The notes: generated by a model not told the origin, from the letters alone. Numbered from the stretch's first letter, positions 12,756-27,563 are shown. The stretch: 64,000 bases of DNA from Puffinus mauretanicus (GCA_023333565.1 JAJKFH010001359.1:682001-746000); one strand, 5' to 3'. Program-made: numbers and translations.

Positions 12756-15700
12756 CTGTGTGTTACATCTACTTAGATTAGTAGTAGTCATATTAACTCC
12801 AATATATATTTATTTGTGTAAGAAGTAGTGTGCTCTTAGTTGTCATTCTAGAAATTCTTAATAATGAAACCTTGTTTTAATACAACAATTTTTATTATTC
12901 GATAGCCTAAGGTTTTGTCAAGGAAGTCAGTGTCTTGGAAGTAGTTTTGAAAGTGGAGAGAATTATATGCAGGAAATTAGAGAAACACATGAAAAGTCAG
13001 CCTTCTCTTACCACTTTTCAAGCAGTAACAGAGTAAGAATTACGATATGGATATCCTTATTCTCAGCTCCTCTTGGACTAGCCTCTAAATTTTTGTATCT
13101 CAAACTTGAAGTAAGCTCACCTTATCTTATTTTTAAACACTGATCTATTTTCCCGTAATGATTTTGAGTTAAGCAAAAAGTGTGGGGTTGCTTTAATCTC
13201 TGTGGATACATCAAAAAATGTTCCATCTAAGTAAATTTTCTACCTGCTAGTTTTGGTAAAGAAAAAGAAATCTCATATTTTTCAGTGGGAAGGATAAACT
13301 GACGTGTTTTATAATGCTGCATTTGTTTTAGTTTTCCAAGGTTATAGTCTGCAGCATTAGGTTATAAATGTAGACAGCAGTGAATACATTTTCTTGATTT
13401 TGAGCTTCAGTCTTAGGAGAAGGAAGCTGAGATTGTTTTCTTGTCTGACAAGAGCAACACAAATGAAATTCTGCCATAGTGTATGATCCAGTAAATGAGA
13501 GAGGCATCAGAAAGATGGATTATAAAAAGAAAAGGTATGATTATCCCAAATGTAAATAGGGATAAATAGGTCAAATATGATGTTTTCCTTTTCACAGAAG
13601 ACTCTGACTTCAGAAGCTACTGTGTATAGTATACTGTTATATTACATCTAAGTGCATAGTGAATTGTACAAGTGGGGAAGCGACCTTCATGGTGTCCTAC
13701 AAAGACATTTCATGCTTGTTAAGCATATTATGCATAGCAAAGTTACAGTCATGATGTTTAAGCAAGGGAGGAAGCATAATTAATGGAAACAAGTGCATTT
13801 ATGACATGAACAGCAAATACTGACCAGCTCTCTTCTAAAAGGATTAACTTGACTCTCCGCCTACACTGCATTTTGACTTAGAAATGGAAATGGCAGTTCG
13901 CAGTCATTTGCCATGCAGAATTTTTGACTGAACTTTAGCAAGAAGAGAAAATTTATGAGGTGTTTGTATTCTCTACATCACAGGTAATGCTAGGAACACA
14001 TGTATTTTAAAGTTGGTTATCTTGATATTCATAAAAAAGAAATATTTAAAAACAATTGCAACATTATTTTTAAGCAAATAATATTTTGTAAACATTTAGA
14101 TTAGGGATGATTTTCCTCAGATTTAGAACTATGATCCTTCAGGGAGAGGAAGGAAAAAGTAGACAGAAAGATAAAAGTTTTGGTTACAAACTATTTTTAG
14201 TGGAATAATTTTGGGTAGTTAAGGAAAGTAATTTAATCTCAAACTCAAAACTCATCAATCAGAAAGACTGAGACTCCCATTATTCATGAAGATTTTTCTA
14301 GCAGCAGAGCCATTTTTTAACTCCCTAAATAGATACAGGACTGTATAAGCACAGTGTGTTGCATTCTAAACTTTGCTAGAATGTGTCAAAGAAAATACTA
14401 TTCCTGTCTCACTGAAAAACCAGACACTCAGCACACTCAGGAGTGACTAATGCTACTAATAGTGACAGTAGTGTTGTGAACACTTGGGAAGTGAAAACTG
14501 GGGGAAGGTTAACTGAATTTGATGCTCTTATATTTTGTAATACATCTGAATCTTATCTGGAGAATATTATCATAATCTTCTCTTAGGGAAGAATATTGAC
14601 ATTCTTCTTATTTCCCCCCTTTTTCCTGTAGTCCACAGTCTGAAAAACTACAGATCTTGTCTGCTTTATATCAGTCTGGATGTTTTGATAATATACTGAA
14701 CTTGATGGCAAATTCCATATATTAGGTGGCATGTTGAGTCTGAGGTTTTCTAACTAAAAATAAACCAACCAATAAATAGTTTTCAGAGTTTAGCCTTATT
14801 TTCTTCTTATTTCCTGTGGTATGTGGCATATCTTGTTCTTGACTTCACTATAGACTTGTTCGGATATTTAAAACAAAAAAAACTTTCCCCTTTTGCTACA
14901 CACTAAATCTTGATACTTGTTTCACTGAAATCAGCTGAGTGTAGGTACTGGTAGGAAACACGGTAACACCAATTGCCATGGTGAATGCGTGAACCTAGAT
15001 GAAATGTGAATGGAGGGAAGTAAACATCAGTGGCTTTTTCTACATGTGGTCAGATAACACTTCTATTAAGAAATATGCTAAACATGTAAGTGTGTTAGTT
15101 GTATGAATGACATTTGGCGTTTTTTTGGGAGATTGTGCCACTTTGATCTTGTTTCCCAACCGGCATCTCATTTAGGAAGATTGGGGAATAGTAGGCAGAA
15201 CTATTTCCTAGAATTTGTCCTCGCAATCTGAGAATAGGTTTATAGAACAATTTAAAAACCAGATTGCAATGCACAGAATCAGATTATAACTTCCTAAATT
15301 AGCTAGTACTTATAGCAGTGCATCCATGGCAACAAGGAGTTTAGCGGACACTAGATACCTGAACTTAGACAGGTTTTGTGGCCTACATTGGCTCTAATGC
15401 TACCATAGCAACACTCCCATCTGCAGCAAAGATAACTTATTTAAGGCCAGCACCAGTATGTTTACATAAATTGTCATTATGTCTTTGAATTTCATAATAG
15501 ACACACTCTAAAGATAGTGGATGTCCAACAGCTGTGAGAAGTGAGTCTGGAGCTGGATCTTTCTGGTTTACTACAGCATTTGGTAGATATAACCAAGTTG
15601 ATTGTAAACGTAGAGAAAGGGAACTTAGCTGGCGTCAGTGTGCACGGAGATAATTTTGGTCAGACTAAATACACATTCTATGCTTGTTGACAAATACTAG

Positions 15701-16155
15701 TTTTTACTCAGTGAAAAACACTGCTTGGATTGGTTGTTCTCCTTGAATAGATTGTATTGAATCTACTGACTCACTTAACAGCATTATCTTATGATGAGGT
15801 AAATATACCAGAAATCCTCAATCTACAGTTCTGCACTTGTAAACTCGGGTGTTCATTTATAGTTTTTAGACTATCTAAGTCAAAAGACAATTTAAGAAAA
15901 GTAAAAAAAAATTGGCTCTGTAAGTAAAAATGCCAAGGAGTAGCACTGGCTTATGTGTCCTGGAGCTCATAAAACAACACAATTTTATTTGAAACATACC
16001 TGGATTTCCTAGTGACCAGTGTGCTGCTCAAAATCTTATAACCATTGCAAGAACAAATAATAGCTGTAAATGAAAAAATTTAATCACATCTTTTGAGTTC
16101 ACAGGTTATAGTGAAACCCGTGGTTTTCTTAGCCTCAGCTGGGATATTGAATTCA

Positions 16156-16918
16156 TTCATAGTAGGTGGAGATGTAACAACAGCAGCCACCTCATTCCTC
16201 TTCTGAAGCCTATACTGTTGCACTGTGGTCTAGCTAGAAGTGATTCTCATGGCCTCCCAGCAGTTACAGCTTGTTGAAGCTCAGAGTGTGTAATGATTTC
16301 CTTTTCCAGAGCCACTCGTACATCACAGTAATGTTCTTTATCTTACATTCTCTGCTAATGCATTCCTGGGGTCATTCCAAAGTATTTAACACTCTAAATA
16401 CAACAGAACCTGAGTACCTTATGCTAAATTTATATTCTACCACATCAGCTGAATTCCAAGTGCTTGAAGGTTGGCCTTCATCATGAGGATTCTAGGACAG
16501 AAAAGTTTTTATGATTACCATGTTTTGAGTCTTGAGATTTGGAGAAGGAATGTTGGCTATTTTTTGTCTTCAGACATGGTGATATCTACTGAATTTGAAA
16601 TCCGAGTGGCTTATCAACCTATGGCAAAGTGTACCCATGAAGAGAAAAAAACTTCCATGCAAGGATCCAAAAACATACCTGGCACCGAGCAGTTGGGGTC
16701 TTGTCCTCCGTTATGTAATTTTGTAATGTAATACATTACAAATTGATTACATGACATTGAATCTAGCTGATCTAGCTGACAACTGGCCTTCAGTGCTCTG
16801 AAAAAACTTGGTTCATAAATGCCACGGAAACTTGCATTTTCTATATAAGTGAGGTCACTATATTCTTCTAGGTTAGGGGACAAAAGGAAATGAGTAAAGA
16901 CATGACGCCTGAGATAGC
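16156..16918. repeat. Unclassified interspersed repeat, copy 1
   Basis: Related to 18659-18908 in the same orientation. The left anchor 16156-16180 is a 25-bp exact match to 18659-18683. A right block, about 16789-16918, aligns without large gaps to about 18777-18908 at roughly 70% by eye, sharing gaacttgcattttc-type and aggaaatgag segments. Copy 1 has about 500 bp more than copy 2 between the anchors. The right block also carries open minus-strand frames with a shared pattern (HFLL..., ENAS). I cannot assign it to a named family; an old DNA transposon or a tandem local duplication are possible. Confidence 0.5.
16713..16752. repeat. Imperfect palindrome, ATGTAAT motifs
   Basis: Arms atgtaat + tttgtaatgta (16713-16730) and tacattacaaa + ttg + attacat (16732-16752) are inverted copies around a single A at 16731, with a 3-base insert in the right arm. 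The inner 11-bp arms are perfect. It lies inside repeat copy 1. Confidence 0.75.
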
Positions 16919-18658
16919 CTATACAGAGATTTTTGGAGAGGCAGAACACAATCTGTATGTGCAATTATTTTTCTCTTCAAAGAGCTTTCTTTCTCTTTAT
17001 ATTTGCAGGTAGTCACAGAAAGTATCTTCAGCATGAAACAAAATTTACATCAATATTTTCTGCAAGTGGAATTAAAATACAGCAATTGTAATTTTGAAAG
17101 GCATTTTAATTATTGAAGAAAAGATTAAAACAATAAAAGTTAGCTAAAATGTATCATACCTGACAGTTGTTCATTATTAAAGTATGAATGACCAGCTAGG
17201 AAAGTAAGTAGCATTTTAAAAAATGTTATGTTCTGAGAAGTGAATTAAAATGCTGTTGAATTTAATCGAAAGAAAAAAGTAATATAAGACTCTGTGTTAA
17301 AAACTATTATGAAGTTTAGAGTAACATGTGATCCTGGAGGCCTGCGGGGCAAATTGACAATTAAAAACTAAAAAAGACTGATTAGGGTTTTATTATGGCA
17401 AACTTATTTTATATGACAGAGTTTCAAATTATCATCTGCTCCTTCATGCCAAGGATAGAGGTTTGAACATGATCAAAACCTGGTGAGAGCTGCTTAAGAA
17501 AAGTAGCTAGGGATATTAAAGGATTTTTCTGGCAGCTTTCCTTTCTGCCATATGTAAACAATTTGTCTACGTGATGGTTCTACTGCACATCTTATTATGC
17601 TTATAGCTCCAGCAATGTCCTTATGTTAACTTTTAACCCTGCTTCACTGTACAGTGAAGTCTTTTCATTTGTACAGAACAGAAGACATGGAATCTTTTCA
17701 TTTGTGCTCTTTTAGAAATGTTTTTGAAAGCATTACGTCTACACATTGTGTATTTGGTTTTAAGTGATGGCACTATGCCAAGAATACACTGTTGTGTAGA
17801 ATCTAAGGGAGAAAAATTAAGCCTATATGTTGTAGGCTCTCTCTGCTATTTTGTAGAAGTCTAGTTTCAAAAGAGTTTCCACTTTTATTCATTATTCAGA
17901 TATGACATGTTGCCATGTAAAAATATCTGAATTTCCTCAATATATGAGGAATGAAGGTGTTATAATATATATCTTTATGCATTTTGTATTTTTATTGCAT
18001 TTATTTATTTCCACAATATTGCTGCTCTGTCATTGTCATGTCAATTTGCAACAGCAAAATACTTCAAAATGGTTCCCAGTAACGTAACACCATTCCTTAC
18101 TGCGTAGATCTAGAATCAGGAACTCTGCTGTTTGACAGAGAGACTCTGAGAAGTGGATTACTTTAAATTTTAAAAAGTGACTCAAATATAGAAAATTTTT
18201 AAAAAAAGTTAATAATGTATAAAATTTCTTTTCATCTCAAGTGTAGGATGTAAGTATCATTGGGCGATGTTCCTAGGACATCACAAGATCTTCAGTCCAG
18301 GACAGACAGTTTACTTTCAGTATGCTTTCCTTAAAATAAGTTGCTGTCAATTGAAGAGTCACCTGTTTGCTAGTGATTCAGCAGCAATATTTTCACACCT
18401 ATTTTTCAGCATAATTAGGTAGCTTTATGGATCTATGAATCTCTTATACCTGGAGATAGCACAAGTTAGCCAAACTAGTTAATCTAAGCAGTAGGATTTA
18501 ATATGATTATTTAAAATAGAAATTGTGACCATACCAATGACATGTAGTACTTACAAGATGTATGTTGAAATCTATATAAAAGTCAGTAGTGGAGATGTTT
18601 AAACTGTACACAGAATTTGCCTTAGGGAGTGCCCAAGGAACTTTTTAAAACAGTAGTT

Positions 18659-18908
18659 TTCATAGTAGGTGGAGATGTAACAAGTAATTTCTCTATTGGA
18701 TTTCATATATTGTTTTCTCTTGTTAATCAAATCTATTATTTGGTGAAATTCTCAAATGGTTTGTGCTTTTGAATGGCTTCGTGCTCCAACAGAAACTTTG
18801 ACAAAAAAGGACACGGGAACTTGCATTTTCAAAATGAATGAGATCATTGAATTCTGCCACGATAGGGAACAAGAGGAAATGAGTTGAGGTACGATTGTTG
18901 GGATAGTT
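18659..18908. repeat. Unclassified interspersed repeat, copy 2
   Basis: Shorter partner of 16156-16918: exact 25-bp anchor at 18659-18683 and a diverged right block at about 18777-18908. See copy 1 for the comparison. Confidence 0.5.
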
Positions 18909-21900
18909 TTTTCCAAAGACTTTACTGCTATTACTAAACATTGTTACCTTTTTCTATGAAGCAGCACCAGAAGTAATAGAAATGAAACCCAAATATTATG
19001 CAAACTTACAAGTCATGGATTTTTTCCAGATTATGATGTTTTGTTTCCAGTGAGATGAAATATGTAATTAGCACTTGAGGTTCAAATTTTAGAACTTCCA
19101 CTTTAATACAAGATCAAATATGTATTTTTATAACTGTTCGTAATCCATCTGTGCTTAGTGCCTTCCCAGTATTTAATCACCTAAACCATGAGACAGATGT
19201 ACAAAATCCATGTTACTTTGTCATGCCTTTGCTGCAAACAAGTGCAAAATAATTGTTACAAATAAAAATAAGATTATATTTTTGCTAATGAGCTTGCTAC
19301 TCAGTCTTGTGAGTAACATCAAAGATTAATAATAGGGTCGATATATATCTGTGGTAACTATCACATCATTTTTTTTCTTTTCCTGTATTCTTCTTATTAC
19401 ATTTTAATGTGTTTGTGCTCAAGTCAGTTCAATTTCTCAGTAGACAAAATGCATGAAACACCACCGATTTGCTTTGGATCTACTTAAAAATAAACTGGAA
19501 AACTCAATTTTTCAAGTCAGGTTTTTCAATCAGAAACACATGAGAAGAATAATAAATGATTTTTAAAATCCCTTTATTTACAGAGATATGATAAAATGTA
19601 CATCAAAAGGGAAAACTTTAAAGTGCCAATAATACATTTAGCTTCTTTTTTTTTTTACCCAGCACACACAAGCAGGGTAGGTTTTATCTGTGGCCATAAC
19701 AGATGGATTGAAATGCACATTGAGAAAATGAAAAATCTAAGGGGCAAATACAGGGAAGCCACATGGAGCTCTCTTTGCCTTCTTTTGTAAATGGGAATAT
19801 GTTCTTCATGCTTGTCTGTGAATGCATCCTTTGAATGATATGCTCCTTTTGTACAGTGTTGCCTGAAAAAATTACTTTTACCCTGACTTCTCAAATGAGA
19901 AGATTTGAGATGATAAGTTGATTGTAGGGATAAGAACAGTGTAAGTCTCTTCCTGCAGGCACTTTAACTTATAGCGCATCACACTTGCAAACTATTTTGC
20001 CTTTCTAGAATGTGCCTTTTTTCACTCGCTGAGAAATGTAGCCTGGCTGGAAAACAGTAGCAGCCTCTAAAAAGGGCCTTGCCCTGCCAGTGAGTGGTAC
20101 AGGTTACTTTCCAACCCAGGTCCTTTACGTATTTCACTGGGCAATGTTTGTCAGTCTGTAAGTAGTAGGAGGTGCAATTTAGACATTTGCTTCTTTTTAT
20201 TGTCTACACGCTGTTCATCTGGGAATGCTCTTCCTAAGACACAAGAAGACTGTTACACTTCTAAATATTGAACATTAATAGCTGGAGCTGATCAAGACTT
20301 TTTCATAGTGGGGTTCTCCTGAAGACCATGCTGAATTAGGAGGATTGTTATGGGACATATTGTTTGAACTGAAACCTTGTTTCTTACAGATTCGACAAAC
20401 AGACTTGTCAGCTCTGGTTCCTGTCAGCCTGTTCTCACTTGGAGACTGTTACTATATTGCCTTTGGTAACTGTGCTCAACTGCTGGTTCGTATTCACAGA
20501 GCCAAGATGCTCAAACCGGGTGCCCCTATCTACACTTAGCAGTGGAAATTGAATGTAAGCGAGTCTCATTGAGCCGTAGCTTTCTGACTGGAGAGCTTGT
20601 GGCCTTGTATGTGATTATACCCAATATATATTCACTATGAACTGTTCAGGAAGTGGAGGAGCAAGCTGGAGCCCTGAGCTAATATAAAAGCCAGAGTCAC
20701 TAATTGTCTAGTTTCAATAAATTTCCAACTCCCCAGGCTGTGTGAACAGCCGGATAAAACAAAGCAGCAGCTACCTGGAAGCATGGTTTGCAAGGAACAA
20801 GTTGTAAAATTTCTCCCTAAAGTTGATTTTTTTTTTCTTTCTGAAATTTCTGGGTAGTCACCTCATCTTCCTGGACTGAAAGAAAGTATTTCCTTTTTCC
20901 TTTATCCCTTTCTATGGGGGAGTGTGTTTTTCTCACTAGTAATTCTTGTGACTCATCCAGGTACTCTGTAACGAAAAAAAGAATATCTGCACAGTGCAAG
21001 GCATATAAACACCCCCTGCTGAATTGAATCTGGGCACCTGCTCAACCTTTGCTAGCCTGAGCAGCAGCCTCTAGACTTCTCCACATGCTGCTTACTCAAG
21101 TCTTAAATTATACTACGGAGAAACCCAAGGAACACAAAAAGCACAGAAAAAAGCTTAAGCTGAGATTTATGCTTCATTGGTGCTTAATAAAGAAAAACTC
21201 CAGGGAGTGTGCTGTGCTGGGAGTTTGGGGTTGGGATTTTGCCTATTCATTCATTAATTTCACATCAAATGTTCATAGCAGCGCATTGTGGATCTTAACT
21301 ACAGCATAAATTATGAGCTTTGGAGACAAATAAGAAAATATCAAACAAACTTCAGCTGCTGTTTATGTAATTTGAATGATTGGATCGCATTCTTTTTGCT
21401 TTTAAGGCCACAACCAAAGCATAGCAAATATTGTCCTGTGCCACTCAGCTCTGCCAGCAAGTTAACTTTAATTTCTATGGTGGTCTTATTGCTGAGGTCA
21501 AGCAGCTTTTAAAAAATTATTTCTGCTCCTCCCTTTTACCAGAAAGAGTGGCTGCTCAACCTTGCAAATTGAAAAAGGGTTGTTTCTGAAAGAATGTGTA
21601 GAGTTCAGATTTAAATATTTGGAAAATTTCTGCAAAAGAGCACAAGAGGAGAAAAAAGAAGGGGCAAAAAATTTGGAATCACTTCAATAGCAATTAATTG
21701 AGTGGAAAAAGCTACATGAGCTAACTTCTTGATCATGCTGCGGTCTCTGTGATTAAAAGTATTCAACCACCAAGGAGCAATGTAAAAAGCGTAAGGATCA
21801 AGTTAAAGGAGAAAGCATATTCTTAGCAGAAGCCCAGACGAGTTGCTGTATGTGATTTGTCCCTGTGAGTATCTCACAAATATTCTTGAAAGATTGGAAG

Positions 21901-22471
21901 AATTGATGCTATTATTGACAGAAGTAAAAAAAGAAAAGAGATTTCTCTCACTGCATTCATTGTTCTCCTACACAATTAGCAAGACATATTCTACAGGAAT
22001 AAGATGAGATGGCTGACTTTCCTGGCACTTCAGCTTTTAGGCTGCTAGAGCTGGATCTGAAATGATAAGTATGGGCTTATTAATTTTTTTCTATTTTTCC
22101 CAGGAGTCCAGCAAAGCTTTTTAAACAAATGTTATAAAGGAAGATGTTTTAAATCAGTCTGAAATATTTTCTGTCATCAGTTTGAGCTTTGTAGAACTAG
22201 TTTGACATTTCTGGTGTTTCAGACTTTTAGCTAATATTCATAACCAACTTGATCAAATATCTAACAATATGTGTCACCAGTAGTATGATTCTAATTTGAA
22301 TTCTAGATTGAATTTTTTAACAAAATCTGTTCTAACCAAGAAAAATGTGAATCAGGTTCACATAAACAGTCTCAATGGTTACAGTAAAACTACTCTTCTG
22401 CTTGCAATTCAACACCTGTACAACTGCTTTCATCACTGAAAATGTTCATCCTTTCTTAATTTTTGCAGGTT

Positions 22472-22496
22472 TTGCACAACCTGTAAAGTTGTGCAA
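22472..22496. repeat. Perfect 9-bp inverted repeat, 7-nt loop
   Basis: ttgcacaac (22472-22480), loop ctgtaaa, gttgtgcaa (22488-22496). A simple hairpin; too short for a microRNA precursor on its own. Confidence 0.7.
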
Positions 22497-25400
22497 GTTT
22501 TCTTGTAAAGTTCTCAAGTTTTGAACTCCCATAGTAAAACATGCACCTTTGTAATGAAGATATAATCAGAAATTGCTGCTTGGGTATGGGATGACTGAAA
22601 AGGAGAGCAGACTTGGTTGGTCCATAGGAAGTGTTTCTAAAGGAGGCTCTAAAAGCATCTCTAGAAGACTCTGGGCAGAACGGGGAGTGGATGAGGAGAA
22701 CAGACTCCTATCTGGTGGAAAAAGAGCAGCCTGATAATGATGGTTTTGCTTTGTCCCTGGATGCATTGGCAGAGGACATAGGTTCCTAAAGCTGACATCC
22801 TTTCAAAAGACTTTGGTGATGGTTCTGCTGAGGAAATAGAGGCGGAGTTACTGTACCACTTCAAGGATGTCTGTGTTGGTCTGCTTGGTCCATATAAATT
22901 GCCACCTAAATAGATTTTTTTTTTATTTTATCAGAGATCTCATATGAGAACTTCACGGGAAGTCAAAAGCTAAAAATGGCAGCAAAGATGCCATACCAAG
23001 GCTTGTCAGTTTCCCCTTCATATTTCTCTAAGAAAAATGTTTCTGACAACCTCGGAAAGTACATTGCAAAGAAATGCGTTTAAGAGACTGTGGCCAGTCA
23101 CAAAGGTTAATGTCCAAGTTAAATAGTTGCAGAAAAGAGAAAAGTAGAGCAGTTTAATGGATTGGAAATTGGTTGAAGGGTAAAAAAACCTGAGTAATCT
23201 TAAATGCAACCTTGGAGAGAACTTAGTATTATGCGTTCAGTGAAAGCCCTGTTTCAGTAAAGTACGTATGTCATTAGAAAATTTAGTTTACAATGGGTAA
23301 AGGTGTACATAAGACATTGGAAAACATTTATGTGTTTGGGTGTATATTTTTATTCAGAGGATGTTGCAAAACACCAGATAAGTATATTCAGAAGGGAGCT
23401 TTCAGAGAAACCACTTTGCGATTATGAGTCTGTGTACTGTCGTGATTCACGCAGTTCTTGTGGGAGGTATATAGACAGAGGCAGTTTCATAACATTTAAG
23501 CTTGGAATTGATAAGGAAAAATACTATTAATTTTCAAAGTCAGAGTAATCCTATTAATTATATAAGCACTAATCCAATTAGTTTAGAAGTCCTGAAGACA
23601 TTCCACCAACATTTTCACCAACCTCCATAGCATTGCCATTAGAGATCATTAATGTTCCATTTTAGCTTCCCAAGAGTGAGACGATTAGTACAGTTATGAT
23701 AGTGTTCTAAATGTAATACTCTCTGAAACTTAAAATCCTTATTTTAGTTTGCTGTCCATTACCATTAGTTTACTATCTATCCTGACCTGTTCCATCTTAT
23801 TAATCTACATGTTACAGTGACAATAGGTCAGCAGATACCATGACAACCCACAGGTTCTTTTGATTCACCAACTTCTCTCCAATCTTGACCTGTCTTAGAC
23901 CTAACAAGAATTAGGCAGAGCAATAATTAGTAGAACTGCACGGCACGACTTCTAACTGAGATTGCCAATCAAAGGCACAGTACTGGAGAAGGAGGGCAAA
24001 ATAGGATTGAGCTTCTGAGTTGACTTTTATTGTCAGACCTTCCAGCCACTTAGTCAGGTAGCTAGGAGAAACAAACCTCACACACGTAGCTTTTTGATAT
24101 CAAGACTTTTGGAGCTCTAGAGTTCAACACAGTGTTACAATGCATGTGGCTATAATGCTTCTGGGGTGCATTAATGATGCTTTACAGTGTCATGTAGGTA
24201 TTCAGCTGCCTCTGAGCTAGCATGAGGACCTCTGGGGCAGTGTTGCATTGTGCAGTCTAGAACTGTTAGAGAACCCTGTACATCTCTGTCCTACAGCTGC
24301 TCACCTAACAGAAGAGTGGTACCTCCATGGGAGCTGTAGGGTTACATTGATCATGTAAGTCAGCTAGTGTGCATGCATATGTCAGCATCTGTCAGTAATT
24401 TAATTTTCAACTTGTTGCTTTCACAGCCTACACTGTGTAGTGGAAACCCTTCTTGCTTTCCAGCATACCAGGTAGTTGTGGATGGCTCTTGTGTTTGATG
24501 TGACTAATTGTATTCTTATCATCCCTCTACGGCTAGTTCAGATGAATAGTTTTCTAGTTTCTAAAGTTCTGTTTAATTTTTAGATGGCTTGGCTGAAATC
24601 AAGCATTGAAATTACGTTCAGACGTAGGTGATAATTGCTTTGGTGTATGGTAGAATACAGCACATTTTCTCTGATGATTCCTAACTTCTCTCGAATTGAG
24701 AGACTTACTTAAAAAATGCTTCACAGTCCAAGATTGCTGTTGCTTGTTTGGCCATCTCTGTCTCTGCTTATATGTGCTGTAACAGCTGAAACTGTTATTT
24801 ATGTGCCTTTCTCAGATGCTACTTCCTGAGGGTGACCCTTCTATAAGTGACCTGTGATTGTGTCTGAGAATTATGTCATTTTTTGACAAGTTGAACATGT
24901 CCAGTGTGTGTAACCATTTCTGCCTGTACAGGTGGCTTCACTCTCCTGTTTCCACGTCCTGTGATACCTCCCATTGCACTCTCTTTGAGGTTATTATTTA
25001 TGCTTTTAATAGTAACTGGTTATCCTGAGCCATGCAAGAAATGTTTTAATCTCAATTGCTTTGATGCAGATATCTTTTATAGTGTCAGTGATTTAGAGAA
25101 GTTTGTAGCTGCCCAGTGTCAATTTAACAGGTTCCTTTCCCTTGTCTCTTTCTCCTTGGAGGGGTGCATAATGTAAAAGCAACTCATAAGGTGACAATTT
25201 TAGTTCTTGTCCTGATATATCAGTATACAAATGAAGTTGAGCAGATGTTTACATTAACATTTAATTGCATTTATAACAGATTACTATGTTACATACATTA
25301 GTAATAGGCATTACACAAAATAAAAGAAAACATTATGCATGTGCCCTAAGTAACAACATGATGTGAGGAAGAGAAAAGATCCCTCAGCAGTTGGAATTGT

Positions 25401-27563
25401 TACTATCGATGGGATGAAAAGTGCAAACCATCTGTGGCTGTTCATGCTTTTTTTCTTACCCTTCCAAATGGGAAGGGGATTTGGTCTGTTAAAGTTGACT
25501 TCAAAGCCTGCTTGGGTCCATTATAAGAAATCTGAAGCCTTGGCAAAATGAAGAATAATCACAATGAGTCTCCGTGTGTTTTGGAACTCTCAGTTCAGAA
25601 TAAACCTTTCTACAGATAGTGCTTCATCTGAAGTCTGTTGAAGTTAACTGAAAATTTTCTACTGGTATCATTAGGTTATAGATGGGGCCTCATTAGAGAA
25701 ATATTTTCTGTCATTCAAGAGACACACAGACTACTATGGATGAGGAAAAGATCAGAGAGGATCCCATGCTGCTAGTAGCAATAGGGAGAACTGATTTTAG
25801 TGTCCTCTTTTAGTGTACGGGGGATGGTTTTCAGGCCATGATTTTCCTCTTAGCTGTGTTTCCAATGTACTCCATCTAAAATTCCTGCCTGTATGAAGCA
25901 ATTCCTCCACTACTGATTCTTCTTTATTTAGCACTATACTCATAAATTGCCAACAGGTCTCTAAAAGATGGTGTTAACTTTTCTTGTTTCCTCTGTCTAT
26001 GTTGGAATGCTGTCTGTATACTCACTGACTCTATTTTTTTGGCTTAAATCAACTTTAGCCTTAGCATTTAATAGGCCAAGGCAATTGATATATCTGACAT
26101 CCCAAGGTTCGTTCAAGATCAATTCAAATCCCACATCCCACATTTTCCACTTCTGTCTTGTAGATTATCTTGCTCTTTCTTGAAAACAGGACTGTTTTCA
26201 AATAAGATTCTGAGTGAGTGTAACCAAATCCTAATGTCAGCCCATGAAATACTATTATAAATGAAAATGTCAGAACCCTGCAACTTCCTGACTATACTTA
26301 TTAACGTTCTGGATGCTCAAAGTGCTCTCAGAATGGTATCTGTCTTGTTATTTCAAGTAACAAAATATATTACATTAGTAACAGCAGTGCTCTTTTTTTT
26401 AGCTAATATATTAATTTACCTTTATTATCATGTTCATTTCTTCAGTTGTCAATATAGTCTTTCCTCTTCTTTGTCACTTCTGAAGACTGAAAATGAATGT
26501 TAGTCGTGCAGCTAATCTGAAGGCAAGGAGCAGCTGGTAATAAGAAAATTATTAGAATTATTGGGCTGTCTACAACACCCATAAGACCCATTTACCAGAA
26601 TTATAGCTGTTTATGAGGAAACTCTCAGGAATACTTTACCCTTTTGTCAGCTGAGTATTATGTATCTACAGGAAGGCATAAATACCTATCATGTTGGTAG
26701 CAAACCTTAAGAAGAGATTATGATCAGAAATAAGCAGGGTGGTGGTGTTTTATAATGGAGGTATTTCTAGAAACTGTGAATTGCCCTTTTATCTCAGTGA
26801 ATTGTTAAATTTCATATTTCAATATCACATGCTGAGCACCAAAGCTGTAACTCAAGCATGCTGGAAACTGATGAAAATTCTTCCCCCGCCCTATTTATTT
26901 ATGTGTTCTAGTTGCTTGGTTTTCTTTCTGTATTTTGTTTGAGTTACCTTTATGTCAGAACAGCCAAATTCATGAATTTACTAAAGAAATCTTTGCCCAA
27001 ATTATGAATTAACAAGATACGTTAATTACAATAAATGTAATTAATTCAATACCAGCAAATTTAAAACACATAATCTTTAACGTTAGATATGCTCAACAGT
27101 ATCTCATGGATACTATGATTATTGATGTGTGCATGACTGTTTCACAAGATTTTTTTTGGTTTTGAGAAACGTAAGTACTCAATGAATATTTTACAGTCTG
27201 TCATATATTTTTGTCATTATAAAGAATCCCATAAAGTAGAACCTCAAAATCAAACACTTTGTTCCATGTCTAATGTTTGATGATGTTAATTTTAAAAATA
27301 TCCTTTCCTGTTTATTAATTACCATGTTATTCCCTGTGCAATTCCCCAATACAAAGAGCGTGATGTCCATAGGAGACCCCTCTTTTGAGCAAAACGCTCA
27401 TAAAACATTAGCCAATGATTAAGGAGAATGTCAGATGATTAATAATAGTTGAGACTACTATTCATAATATTGGGAAATTGATATGCCTACATAAGAGCTA
27501 CATACATTTATTTACCATCCAGTCTCCTGTTTGGAAATGGGTCATCTTGTACTGTGGTCTTAT

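Larger units (their letters stand above)
2775..27563. other. Long AT-rich stretch, mostly unexplained
   Basis: About 24.8 kb with no recognisable full repeat element. It holds scattered homopolymer and pyrimidine tracts (4609-4640, 8829-8844), a repeat pair at 16.2-16.9 and 18.7-18.9 kb, a perfect short hairpin at 22472-22496, and low-confidence exon-like blocks listed separately. Apart from those, single-copy bird intron or intergenic DNA is the simplest reading. Confidence 0.6.

Noticed and set aside
20439..20534. 96-bp minus-strand exon-like block (donor ccaa|gtgaga)
   Set aside because: Phase 2 to 2 does not fit between the candidates at 30020-30144 and 12633-12755, and the plus strand offers a competing acceptor and open frame at the same place.
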